Below are positions 1-10,410 of a DNA stretch of 64,000 nucleotides, one piece after another (the first letter of the stretch is position 1; the number at the start of each line of letters is the position of its first letter). Under the pieces are notes generated by a model, which worked only from the letters and a program-made list of their open reading frames with translations, was not told the DNA's origin and ran no database searches. The DNA is from Porodaedalea pini. Taxonomy: Eukaryota; Basidiomycota; Agaricomycetes; Hymenochaetales; Hymenochaetaceae. The stretch spans positions 62,001-126,000 of the forward strand of contig NBAY01000051.1 of NCBI GenBank assembly GCA_002794775.1, read 5' to 3'. The position numbers and the translations under genes were made by a program.

Positions 1-499
1 TCACCTCTGTCATTGCCGCTTCTTCGCCCGCGGCGCACTTTCGTCGCCGCACTCACTCTCGTATCGAAATCATTACAGGATCGATGCTATTCAAATCGAA
101 CATGGGTGAATCTCTCCGGTCCCATCACATGTGGTTGGACGCCGCGAACGCGCACTGGGCGATGCCCTAGGACCGCGTCTCTGGGTCGGCAAGAGTACTA
201 CGCCGCCGCAGGAAGAGCAGTCACGCGGCATGCAACACATGAAAAGCTAGGGTGCAAGCGCATTTGGATCGTCTCCGGTTTCTGCAGTGCACAACGTGAT
301 GCACTTCCCGAGTCCACCCTTGTCAGATGCAGGCGCAAGCCCGGAGTTTGGTCATGTGAGGACGAAGGCAGGCATGGCAAACAGGGCACTTAGATGTGCT
401 GCGACGCTGCCAGATGATGCGGCCGTGCATCTATCCCAGAGCGTCACATCGACATCACCATCACCATGCAGAAGAACCAGGTCCAGACTGTGAGGAAGA
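1..499. other. No recognised gene; left edge of the window
   Basis: CpG content looks normal and open frames are short on both strands. None of the translations resembles a family I know. The stretch lies just upstream of the heparinase-like remnant and could hold its lost 5' exons, but I see no readable continuation of that protein here. Confidence 0.4.
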
Positions 500-1625
500 C
501 ACGCTACTTTTGCTCTAGCTGCGTCTCATTGAGCCGGCTTTCAAGTGGGAAGTGCTGCCTAACCTTATTGCGCACGACCCTTACTTCAGCAGCTGGAACC
601 AGACGATCTTCGGCAATGCCTCTGATTGGAAGGCCATGGACCCTGTCCCGTATTTCATGGATGGTGCCAGTGGTATGCTTGATGCCTGCCGTCAAGTCAA
701 AGAGTGCATAAGGCCTTTGCGTATGTCTACCGCATGACGAACGATTCATTGTGAGTTGACCGTACCTGGCTAGAGCTCCAGGTTTGGCTCATTATATAAT
801 TTGCATCCTCATACATGCTGATATGTTGTACTTGCAGAATGCTGCTGGCAATGGCTCGACCTCATGGGATCCCGCTGTTGACAGGTGGAGTCCTGCTCAT
901 TTTCTTGACACTGCTGAAATGTCCGCCGCTTTTGGTATTGCTTACAACTAGCTTTACGACATGTGGGCTGATGACAAGAAGGAGATGATCTGGTCCACTT
1001 TGAACCAGTATGGTCTGTCCCTTGGCATTGCTGCTCTGGCACAGGGCACGAATGGCTGGTGGTCAGATGCTGATATTAAGGGTAACTGGAACTGTGTTTG
1101 CAATGGTGGTCTCACTTTGGCATCTCTCACCATCCTTAGTGATGACATGACTGGAAACACAGTGCAGCTTCTTCCTCTTACTGTTGCGAATGCGAAGGAG
1201 AACTGCTTTGCTGTCTCAGATGATGGTTTGTGGGTGGAGACAGCAAACTAAAAAAACTATTGGTACTTCGGAATGACTGGCTAGTCTGAGATGACCTCTT
1301 CGCTTGTGTCAGCAACTGGTTCGGAGTTCGGCATGTTCAGTAACAACCCAAACTTGAACCTCAGTGGTTTTTTGCACATGTATATTCAGGGTGTGACTTT
1401 GCTTTTCAACTACAGTGACCATGGCCCCAACAAGTACACTGCTACCATGAACTCGCTCATTTTCCTGGCGGATCAGTCCAACTCCCCAAGCTATGCTCTG
1501 TACCAACATGATCAGTATGATGCTGCTGACCCTTGGAGCATGTTCTAGTATGGTCATTGTAGCTCACCAACATGCAGTGCTCAGTGCACAGCAAACATTA
1601 CTTTCTTTTGCTTTCACATCAAACA
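500..1625 (+). pseudogene. Heparinase II/III-like protein, decayed
   Basis: The translated pieces read in order like the polysaccharide-lyase-type heparinase II/III-like proteins of Agaricomycetes, which would act on acidic polysaccharides. Recognisable blocks are PNLIAHDPYFSSWNQTIFG and YFMDGASGML (about 558-690), AHFLDTAEMSAAFGIAYN (about 895-950), GNWNCVCNGGLT (about 1084-1120), SDDGLWVETAN (about 1218-1250) and HGPNKYTATMNSL (about 1423-1461). The frame is broken by stops. There is a TAG after GIAYN where the family has Trp, a TAA after VETAN, a TAG in the TG-SEM stretch, and a TAG after DPWSMF, again at a Trp position. Both N- and C-terminal parts are missing. An intron-like segment ends near 838. 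I regard the family call as good and the gene as inactive. Confidence 0.75.
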
Positions 1626-1845
1626 ACATTGTCATCTGACCTGCAGTGGCTTGCAGTGTATTGATTGGTCTTCAGAGCAAGGCAGCTAAGATTCAGAGCC
1701 TATAGTAAAATGATTGAGAAATTCTCCATAGAATATTCAAGACTTCTATTCTAGACCCATTTGATTTTCATGACATAACAGTTTTTACTTCTCAAAAAAA
1801 GAAAAAAAAATCTTAGGCAGAAATTAAAAAAGATAATAAGTAGCT

Positions 1846-2415
1846 AGGCACACCCAACTGGGTATTCCCAAATAGTTGGGAGTGCCCAACTGGGTGTACC
1901 CAGATGGTTGGGAGTGCCCAACTGGGTGTACCCAGATGGTTGGGAGTGCCCAACTGGGCGTACCCAGATGGTTGGGAGTGCCCAACTGGGCGTACCCAGA
2001 TGGTTGGGAGTGCCCAACTGGGCGTACCCAGATGGTTGGGAGTGCCCAACTGGGCGTACCCAGATGGTTGGGAGTGCCCAACTGGGCGTACCCAGATGGT
2101 TGGGAGTGCCCAACTGGGCGTACCCAGATGGTTGGGAGTGCCCAACTGGGCATACCCAAATAATTGGGAGTGCCCAACTGGGTGTGCCCAAATAATTGGG
2201 AGTGCCCAACTGGGCATACCCAAATAATTGGGAGTGCCCAACTGGGTGTGCCCAAATAATTGGGAGTGCCCAACTGGGCATACCCAAATAATTGGGAGTG
2301 CCCAACTGGGCATACCCAAATAATTGGGAGTGCCCAACTGGGTGTGCCCAAATAATTGGGAGTGCCCAACTGGGCATACCCAAATAATTGGAAGTGCCCA
2401 ACTGGGCATACCCAA
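1846..2415. repeat. 32-bp minisatellite, about 18 tandem copies
   Basis: The unit is 32 bp: CCCAACTGGG, then a variable 6-mer, then CCCA(G/A)AT(G/A)(G/A)TTGGGAGTG. There are about 18 units with few other changes. The variable 6-mer follows an ordered pattern: one TATTCC-like unit, two GTGTAC, six GCGTAC, then nine units mixing GCATAC and GTGTGC. The first half carries CAGATGGTT and the second half CAAATAATT. Each unit can fold as a nested hairpin (CCCAAC with GTTGGG outside, TGGG with CCCA inside). Because 32 is not a multiple of 3 and the unit lacks stops in most frames, long overlapping frames up to 200 codons appear on both strands. These are artefacts of the repeat. Confidence 0.95.
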
Positions 2416-3540
2416 TGTATCTGGGAATACCTAGCTAGACACTCTCAAATGTTTTAGGCACATCCAACTGGACACCTCCAAATCTTTGTATATACCTAAG
2501 ACATCTAGGCTCTCTCAGTCAGGTTCTCCTTTTCATCTCAGTAGTATCTAATCTTATTTCTCTTTGCAGTAATAAATTGATCCTATATAGAACACACCTA
2601 GATAGTGCCAACACTTGAGCCCACAAGACAGACAGGACAAAACAATATTTGTTGCTGTCAGAGAGACTGAGGCAACAAAGGCATCAGAAAGGGTTCAAAT
2701 AGGAAGGATTATATAATATGAACTATACAGTACCAGTCTGAAAGGAATCTGTTGAGAATTACTCTCAGAATGCATAAATCTTTAGTATATGTCTGCCAAA
2801 GGATCACTTGACTCAGTGCAAGTGCATATGAGCTTTGAATGAGTTCATATTAGCTTTGGATGGGTTGGGGAGTGAAGGGAATATGAAAAGAATATAAATA
2901 GAATATAATGTGCTATGCTCCAAATGTCCAGAGGCTATGCTGCCACCAAGTTTCAGGCTCAGACTCAGTGCAGTCATGGTATGGATGTATGGTGGCCTTC
3001 TGGAGTTTGTGCATCTTGGAATATCAGCAGCTCAGTACCTCAGAGTCATGACATGATGTCCAGCCAGTTGATGTTAAGTCAGATGTGGTAAAAATGCTCT
3101 GGTGGGCTTACAGAAGCTGCTCAATTTGAGAATGAATGTAGAGCTCAAGAATCAACCATGAGGTTCTAGCTTGATTGTTATGACCTAAGGGAGAAGAAAG
3201 TTTTAGCAATAGAATTGAGATTTGAACTTTGAAGTAGAATGAAGTCCTAAATAAAATAAATAAAATTTGAGCTTGATTGAGGTCAAGATACATTCAAAAC
3301 TGAGCTCAAAGCTTAATCAAACAACTTGCTATTTGCACTTGACAATGGGTATTCTGCAATAGCAAGCTCAGATGTCAATATAATTGACTTTCATACTTTA
3401 TAATGTCTACAAGCTATATACAGAGCTTAAAATAGCAGATGCACATTCAGCATGCAACCTATATTTATATATGCATCTATGAAGCCATTAGAAGTATACA
3501 GCTGAAGAAGAAAATAAAAAAATAAAAGGGGAGGGAGGGA

Positions 3541-3760
3541 TGATTTTCTGGGTGTGCCCAAAAGTCCCCCAGACAGTCAGTGACAGTGACATATCTGGGT
3601 ACACCCAGGGCATGCCCACCTAGGAACATTGGGGAGGCCCAGTTGGGAGTGCCCTAGAAACTGGGTAGGCCCAATTTTCCCACAGTAATTACAATTGGGT
3701 ATACCCAGCTCACACCCACTGGGTGCACCCAGGAAATTGGGTACACCCAAACCTGACCCC
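3541..3760. repeat. Scattered degenerate copies of the minisatellite palindrome
   Basis: Non-tandem motifs of the form TGGGNNNNCCCA recur here, among them TGGGTGTGCCCA, TGGGTACACCCA, TGGGTATACCCA (3696-3707) and TGGGTGCACCCA (3720-3731). The last two are perfect 12-bp palindromes. They match the inner hairpin of the array at 1846-2415 but are irregularly spaced. They may be an older, eroded array of the same family or the other end of the element that carried it. Confidence 0.65.
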
Positions 3761-5793
3761 TAATAGGCTAATTATCTGTGTGTAAGAATTAGCCTAATAG
3801 GTCTACTCTTAGGGGTAGCCTGAAGTGGATTCAGCGGCTTCAAGTCCCTGGAAAGTATGATCGACGCGGCCATTACCGAGAAAAGGCTCAAAAGGAAACG
3901 ACTCGGATGTCGCCCGTTGCACTCCTCATTCGTGAAATTCCTGACTTAAGCACCACTCGAGGTCTGTATGTGTTTGTAGGCCACAATGTACTACATGCTT
4001 TTAAAAATATTCTCTACGTTCTGCAAAGGAGAGGACTTCTATTAGATTCCCACAAAACAGCACCAATGCAATGTAAGCTACATATGATCGCAATACTTAG
4101 TAACGTCAGTCTGTAAGGAAGGAGTGATAAGTCATGGAGGCCATAATTTGTGGAAAAATCTGCCTGTCTGGCAATTATGCACCTCCCCAGTCCATTTTAC
4201 GCTCGCACTTTCACTGCCACTTGGCTCTTCCACAAGTGAAGGCGACGCGCCTATTTGAATCGATGATGGCCGCATACTGGTCGATGCTGAAGTTATGTCC
4301 TCGGTATGCTGAGCTGTAGCAAGAGCTGCCAGGGCGGTGGAGGTGAGCAAGAGTTTATAAGTGTCTACCATGTTCTACGAAAATTGAAGCGTTGAAATGA
4401 ATTAGTGTGACTCGTAACTTAGACTTCGCTGACACGAAGGCCACTTACAGCGGAAAGCAGTGGCTCAGCGACTTGCTCAACTCTCCGCAGCTTGGAGAAT
4501 AATAGCTGAGGAATTTGGGGGTGACTACGTACTTTGGGGTGCTATACCATGACCTTTTATACGTTTCCTTGCAAGTATCGAGCTGCACAAAGAAAGTAAA
4601 TCGTGCATGATATCTTGATTTGCATCAGATTCCCAAGTGTTGACTCTGCGGTGCGAGGCATCGAAAGATGAGACGAGATCATGTAACCTAAGTCACAATA
4701 CCATGACGTACGCATAAATGAAACAAATGTATGCAGTGTAAGGTACACTGCACCGCGACCTTATATAAGGAAATTACTGTCAGCTTCTTTAAGCAGCGAG
4801 ATATGGGGGTCTCTCACGAGCTCTTTCGGTGGGTGGACTGCAGTTGTCGACGTCCCTCGCACAGGTCCGGCAGTGCTCAACAGTCATAAAGTCGGGGTCG
4901 TTGAATGAATGGCTGATGACTCGGCCTGAATGATAGGCTTAGCGACAGAAAATCCTCCTATGATCATCGAAGTGAGGATGAACCTGAAAACATCCACCAT
5001 GTTGTCTAGACTCAGATGATGTGAAAAAGTAAAACATTACAACAGAATGAGCTCACAGCTCTCAAGGCGCTCGGGGGAAAGACGCCAGTGTTTCTGATGG
5101 AGAAGGATTTTCAATAGACTCATATAGATAAAAGTGTTCGACCCCGCCAACACACCAGTTCCACTTTGCGTGGTATCGAGACTTCACCGTGATTGTCACG
5201 GTCGTCAAGACAATCTTACTGGGTGTATGTCCTTTGGACACAGCCTAATATCTTGAGATCCACATTATAGCTCTATTACCAGAGACAAGAATCAGTGCCT
5301 GTCCACTGTGTAAAAGCGCTGTTCAAACATTCATCTTCACGGTGATGTTGCGCTGACGTTATATCTGTTTTTGCATCTGTCCAGTTGTCAGGATTGAGTT
5401 TGTCGTAGCGAACAGCAGGCAGTAAAGGACTATGTCGGCTTGCATAGAGGCTTCTTCTAGCATAGCTGGGTTCTGCATTAGTCAAGACAAATCCGCGCAG
5501 AGATGGTAGAGCAGGCGACGTACCAATTTAAGCTAAGACCCAGGTCTAGATATCAGCTTGGTGGGAAAGAAAGAAAGAAATTTAAATCCAGCTGGCAAGG
5601 GTCGAGACATCGCAGTGAACAGACTCCCGAGGAAGCGCAGTCAAAAATTACCAGGCCAGTTTATTCATATGTCAAAGTCCAGATACGGGAAAGCAGAGAA
5701 GATTCTGCTCTGACACAGAGAATCACCGTGACCACAGTTCATCCATAGACTCGGAACGCTTACTCGTACAGCTCGTACAAAAGTGTCTCAGAT
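3761..5793. other. Intergenic region, no gene recognised
   Basis: About 2 kb with normal CpG after 3835. Open frames are short. A minus-strand frame at 4371-4132 begins with a hydrophobic stretch like a signal peptide (LLLTSTALAALATAQ) but is only 79 aa and matches nothing I know. A TATA-like CCTTATATAAGG occurs near 4762-4773 with no convincing gene after it. I cannot assign a function. Confidence 0.35.
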
Positions 5794-5799
5794 CACGTG
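5794..5799. promoter_or_regulatory. CACGTG E-box upstream of CTU2
   Basis: The palindrome CACGTG lies about 120 bp before the CTU2 ATG. Read on the minus strand it is CACGTGATC. The same hexamer recurs upstream of the small Cys-rich gene (25879), upstream of the cyclin gene (27241) and at both retrotransposon insertion sites, so it is probably a promoter element for a bHLH-type factor. Function is inferred only from position. Confidence 0.4.
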
Positions 5800-5918
5800 C
5801 TATCGACTTTCAATTCGGGCGGTATGCCACACACCTTTCAACCCTTTCTTACTTTTGGTTGCTGTTCTGATTTGCTCTAAATTATTACATTTGCTTTGTC
5901 TTCAACTGCTGTAAGATA

Positions 5919-7783
5919 ATGTCATGTGGGAATCCAGCCGTGGAAGGAGAAGAGGCCCTGATGCAAGGCGAGTCATTCCTTTTTCCTGCCTGGCCACCGC
6001 CGCTAATGCATACCTCCTATCGCGCCCAGGAAGGCCAAGGTTTGATAAATCAAATAGCTGTATCAAGTGCAAGGTGGAGAGGGGAAATCTCGTCATTCGT
6101 CATGCTGTGTATTGCAAGTGCGTGGAACTCTCGATCACCTGTCAGAGAGGAGCTGAGTTCGCTCAGAAACTGCTTTTTCCCGCTTGTTACAACGAAGTTC
6201 CGCCGCTGCCTTGAACCACACATCAACGAGACCTCGGAAACGTCTAGACGGACAGCGCTGAAGGCGTCCGGGAACTTGCTCGTTGGCTTCTCGGGTGGTC
6301 TGGGGTCCGCCGTACTTCTAGATATTTTGTCGAGCACGTACTTCCCTTCTTCGGCCAATGGCAGCATCAATGGCAAAGGGGGGAAGGCACATCCGAGAAA
6401 TAAGAAGGTATGGACGAGGGCATACGCATGCTATGTAGAGGTCTGCGGCGCATTTCCTGAGGTGACGGCGTTCAATCTATCTGGTTTTGTTATGACTCAG
6501 GCGAGTTTAAAGGGTCAGATGAGGGATCGCAGCGGAGATGTTCGAACATTTTTCGAGAAAAACAATCGTTTTGAGTATGTCTCAGCTCGAATAGAGGATG
6601 CGTTTGACCCGAGCTGGTGGGCTAAATTTGGAGGACAAACTTCAGCACATACGTTGAACACAAATCTCGGCAGCGAAGGTATACAGTCTACGGCCTCTTT
6701 GCGCAGAATTCTCATGTCATCTCAGATCCTCCTCTACTCTTCGAGACTCTTCCAACTAACCAAACGCCAGAGAGCCCAATTTCTTTACTCCGGACCTTTC
6801 TCACCTCACTCCCTACTCCAACAGCAGTACAATCTGCCATCGCCTCACTCTTGCGGCTCATCCTCATACATGTTGCACATCATCTCCAGTGCTCGCATCT
6901 TGCACTCGGAACATCACTCACGTCATTGTCCATCTCGCTCATCAGCGCAATCGCCCAGGGTGACGGGTTTCATATCCGTGAGGAGAGCTTTGAAGAGTGG
7001 CGAGATCCTTTGAACATGGCCAATGCAGGCGATCAGCCGAAAACAATTCCCGTTAGGCTGGTCAGACCATTGCGTGATGTCGGTATGAAAGAATGCGCCG
7101 CTTGGATGTACTGGAAAGGGCTGTCGATTGTCGGAAGAGAGAAACTTCCCGGAATTACAGTGAAGCAGACAATAGGCTCCTTGACAAAGAGTATGCAGCA
7201 TACTTTCTTTTTGAAATTGGAGATATTGATCGTCTTGCTTCCGGAGGTTTTATCATTGGTCTCGAAAGGGACTATCCGTCAACCGTTTCAACTATTGCGC
7301 GGACCTGCGGGAAGCTCGCACCAAAGGATGAAGCACATCATCGTTGCGTATTGTGCGAGAGGTATGAGCTCGTCCGTGTTCCGTCGTCTTCGAGAATCTT
7401 GATTGTTCACTTACAGGCCAGCCCCTTCCGGTGTTCTAGACTGGAAAGCCCAAATATCGGTCCGATCTCGGTTCAAACGAGATAACACCGTCTCGCCCTC
7501 ACTAACCTCAGAGGAGTCGAGAACTGAATCTCATTCACAGAGCGATCGGGCATTTCTTTCACCTCACTTATGCTATGCATGCCACACACTGCTGACAAGC
7601 AAGTCGCCACGATCCACTGTCTCGCATGACGCACCAGTATATCTACCGCAGTGGACGATTGCCCGATTGGAACCCGAATTGCTAGTAGATCCATGCACTG
7701 AGAAGGAAGAAATCTGGTCGACCTCAGTAATGACCGAAGGGAGGATGAAGGCTGTCGTTGACGATTTTCTACTGGAAACATAG
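5919..7783 (+). CDS. CTU2: Cytoplasmic tRNA 2-thiolation protein 2 (CTU2/NCS2)
   Basis: Subunit of the cytosolic CTU1-CTU2 (NCS6-NCS2) complex that 2-thiolates the wobble uridine of tRNA-Lys, -Glu and -Gln, using sulfur relayed by URM1. The protein starts MSCGNPAVEGEEALM. A Cys motif CIKCK...GNLVIRHAVYC follows, then the PP-loop-like FSGGLGSAVLLD, then a long middle region. Near the C-terminus are CVLCER and LCYACHTLL pairs that probably bind metal. About seven exons join cleanly in frame. Intron 1 (5968-6029) must start with GC rather than GT to keep the frame; the remaining introns are GT-AG. The final exon ends MKAVVDDFLLET. No stops or frame breaks are seen, so the gene looks intact. Confidence 0.93.
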
Positions 7784-8124
7784 TAGCCTGAATGTCGCTT
7801 TTCGCTATATATGACAGACACTGGTATCCATCGAACAAGCTAGCTCATATTTGCTACTCAACTGCTGTGTGTCTCAAGTCCTTCGATCGGCGGTCGGCGA
7901 CAACCTCCTCTACGCAGACTCGTGCGATGTGACTGCCGCTTTTTTGTGTCTGAACTATTTGATATTCAGCAAGTGTTTAGCGTGCAAAGTTTGGGCTGCC
8001 AACGCAACAATCACCAGTGCACATAGGTCGCCTCAGATCTAAATTGAGTATTATCCGGAGTCACAGCCGGATTAAGTATATATATACTTCCTGAGCGGCT
8101 ACGCTCTTCCTTATTCTCGTCTTT
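7784..8124. promoter_or_regulatory. Intergenic spacer with TATA box for the DUF6533 gene
   Basis: The spacer between CTU2 and the next gene holds a clear AGTATATATATACT near 8075-8088, about 40-50 bp before the ATG at 8125. That is a plausible TATA box. Nothing else is recognised. Confidence 0.45.
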
Positions 8125-9961
8125 ATGGGTGATACACTACCCCAAGGTCCGCAGTTGGTCACTACTTTGCAGAGCTTGCAATATTCGACGGTGCGTCCAT
8201 TCTAGTTTCATGGCCTGCCTGCACTCATTAAACGTTATCAATAGTTTGTCGACGGTATGTGAACTAGAACGTGGACGAGCTCGATTCTAAAACCTCACTA
8301 TCATTATCTTAAAGTTTGCGCTTTCACTATCCTGGTGCGTAGCTGTAGTAATTATACCCAACTAACTGGAATTTACGTATCGCTCCTAGATATACGACTA
8401 TCTAATTACTTTCGACAAAGAACGGAACCTGATATGGCCTATGTCATTCAAATCTCCGGCTAAAGTATTATTTTTTGTGACGCGCTATCTACCTTTCATC
8501 GACATGTCGATCTGCGTCTCGCGTAGGTCTGAAATCTCTGGCTACTTGCCATTGATTGATTCTTGCTGTAGAACACTTTGGAAGGCATTTGACCGTCGAT
8601 GACTGTAGATTTGGTGCGAAGACCATGGGATGTAAGCAGCTTTGAATTTACTGTACTCTGGATCGTATTATGACCCAAACCTCCGTGTTGTCTTGATGTA
8701 GGGCTTATATCGTTCGGTTTGCTGTTTTCTGAAGGTAGATCAATCCTGACACGACATTCTCAGTCTTTATTCACGCTTGATATTTAGTCATCTTGACTCT
8801 CCGTACCTGGGCTGTATGGGGGCGAAGCAGAGCACTAGCCATCGGGCTCTCTATCTGGTTCGCTATCATTTGGATATCATCGTTGATCATCACTGGCGTA
8901 TTTCTCAAGTCTCTTGTGTGTAAGTACGAGTGCGTAGACAACTGGCTCCCCGGCATTTCGTTCGATCGAGGCAGATAATCCACATTCTGACTTGTTTGCC
9001 TCATTCAGACACTACCATGCCTCTGCATCTTCCTGGATGTTTAGCGGTCTCAGGCAGTCCCATTGACTTTGCTGACTGGGTTTTACTTATGGTATATGAA
9101 GCAGGTATGTTTCTCCAAGCATACCTTTCTCTGCACGCTAGCTGAACCCTCTTGATATTCTTAGGCATCCTAATGCTTATGATCATCAAGGCCGTTCAAA
9201 AGTGTAAGGTTCAGTCTATTCGAACGCACTTTTGACTTTTGACGGAGACATCTATCGGATCAGTCAAAATTCAGGGACATTCGTCGATTTATAGAACCGT
9301 CTACAGAGACGGTGTGTGTTTGCACATAGTAGTTGCTGCCTATGCCATCCTTTGCTGATACTTATTTAAGGCACCGTGTTCTATCTGTATCTTTTCGGTG
9401 AGGAGAAACATCTTACTCTCCACCAGACTCCGCTAAATGTCCACTTTAGTACTATCAACTGCGAACATTGTAGCCATCCTGACGTTCCCGGTTAGCAAAG
9501 TCTGGTGCTTCGCGAACAAGTCCACTGATGTCATAACTTTGCAGATCGGAATGACACAAATTTTGACGAAGTTTGTGTTGTTTTTCTTCTCGAGCTACAT
9601 TTTAGAGGTTCATTAATCTCAACACTTACACGCTTAACTCAGTTTCGAACGCGTGATCCACTCTGTCCTGACTGGGAGAATACTTTTCGCCCTACGCAAC
9701 TTGGCCAGTAAGCCGAGCACAGAAGATAGCTTCCCAGATGGTAACAATCCCTATTTGGAGATGGGTACGTTTGAGACAGGCACGAGCACGAGCTCAGGGC
9801 CATCTGAAATAACAGGCAGAAGCTCTGGTCCCCAGGTATTTATCTCACCTACTTGTCTTACTAAGAATTATAACTCAAAGTCGACTCCGTTCCGGATGCT
9901 AGAGCTCCTCGTAATTGCAGGTAACATTACAAGATATACCCCGAGCCACTATTGCATATAA
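8125..9961 (+). CDS. DUF6533 domain multi-pass membrane protein
   Basis: The family is a large basidiomycete group of about seven-helix membrane proteins of unknown function. The DUF6533 signature is spread over several tiny exons: LQSLQYST (exon 1), FVD (10-nt exon 8245-8254), VCAFTIL (20-nt exon 8315-8334), then IYDYLITFDKERNLIW...FVTRYLPFIDMSICV. Later exons supply hydrophobic segments such as IGLSIWFAIIWISSLIITGV (near 8838), IDFADWVLLMVYEAG and LMLMIIKAVQ. The last part reads RVIHSVLTGRILFALRNLA, followed by a Ser/Thr/Pro-rich cytoplasmic tail. The 3' end is uncertain; 9961 is the stop of the last open stretch. A diverged paralogue lies at 17830. I see no obvious frame break, but exon borders in the middle are not all certain. 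Confidence 0.75.
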
Positions 9962-10254
9962 AGGTGGCCCTGTAGTCGGGACAGTCCAAGTACATTGATG
10001 CGTTCGCTTTCATATCTTGATTGGGAGTACATATGTATGCCTCGTTGCGGAACGATCCAGTCATAATCAATAAAGAATGGATCGCAAAGATTAGTGGCTC
10101 TGCAGTCTCAGAGACGAAGATAAAAGACACTGGCGGTTGAATTCTCTGGTGGTATACGCTGGCTGAATTGAGACATGAACGAGAACAAGAACGAGATTGA
10201 AGACATCCTAGCCTAATTAAGTAACTATTCCAACTAAGATCGACGCGTAGCAAT
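9962..10254. other. Downstream flank shared with the second DUF6533 copy
   Basis: The stretch holds no recognised gene. Around 10020-10190 it is similar to 19695-19890 downstream of the second DUF6533 gene (for example ATTAGTGGCTCTGCAG and AGAGACGAAGA are shared). The duplicated unit therefore runs past the coding region. A minus-strand reading, FIFVSETAEPLIFAIHSLL, is partly conserved in the other copy (FLFFVSGSAEPLILVIHSL). This could mean a small minus-strand gene, but copy 2 does not keep one frame. Confidence 0.45.
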
Positions 10255-10255
10255 C

Positions 10256-10267
10256 ACGTGCTAATTC
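10256..10267. repeat. Target-site duplication, 3' side of retrotransposon copy 1
   Basis: The 12-mer ACGTGCTAATTC (plus strand) occurs here and again at 16549-16560, exactly flanking the element. It overlaps the CACGTG at 10255-10260. Confidence 0.9.
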
Positions 10268-10410
10268 ATTTATAATCTCTGCTATCTACTCGTAACAGAC
10301 TGCCAACCGCGCGAGAAACGAAGGAAACTAAGAATAAAACTACGTAGTGCGTGAATGGTGTGTGATCGTAATGATGTATGTACTGCGTTTATATGTGATA
10401 GGGATTGTAA

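Larger units (their letters stand above)
1470..3834. other. CpG-depleted AT-rich block
   Basis: Reading every line, I find only six CG dinucleotides in this block, all in the central GCGTAC units of the minisatellite (about 1959-2120). Stretches 1470-1958 and 2121-3834 contain none. DNA on either side has ordinary CpG frequency, and CpG returns at 3835. No gene is recognisable; the one 61-aa minus-strand frame near 3.1-3.3 kb looks like chance. The pattern is what long-term cytosine methylation and deamination leaves in silenced repeats. The original element is no longer identifiable. Confidence 0.7.

Noticed and set aside
1813..2415. Open frames of 181-200 codons on the minus strand and about 100 on the plus strand
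   Set aside because: They arise because the 32-bp repeat lacks stops in most frames; three frames are open at once and encode the same shifted peptide repeat.
1846..2415. CRISPR-like array
   Set aside because: Units are head-to-tail with no unique spacers and the genome is eukaryotic; this is a minisatellite.
2750..3148. Possible solo LTR (starts TGTTGAGAATT, flanked by GAATC on both sides)
   Set aside because: The right end would be CAA rather than CA, there is no matching second LTR, and a 5-bp repeat can occur by chance.
4132..4371. 79-aa minus-strand frame with a signal-peptide-like start
   Set aside because: Short, no homology recognised, no splice continuation or cysteine pattern of a secreted protein.
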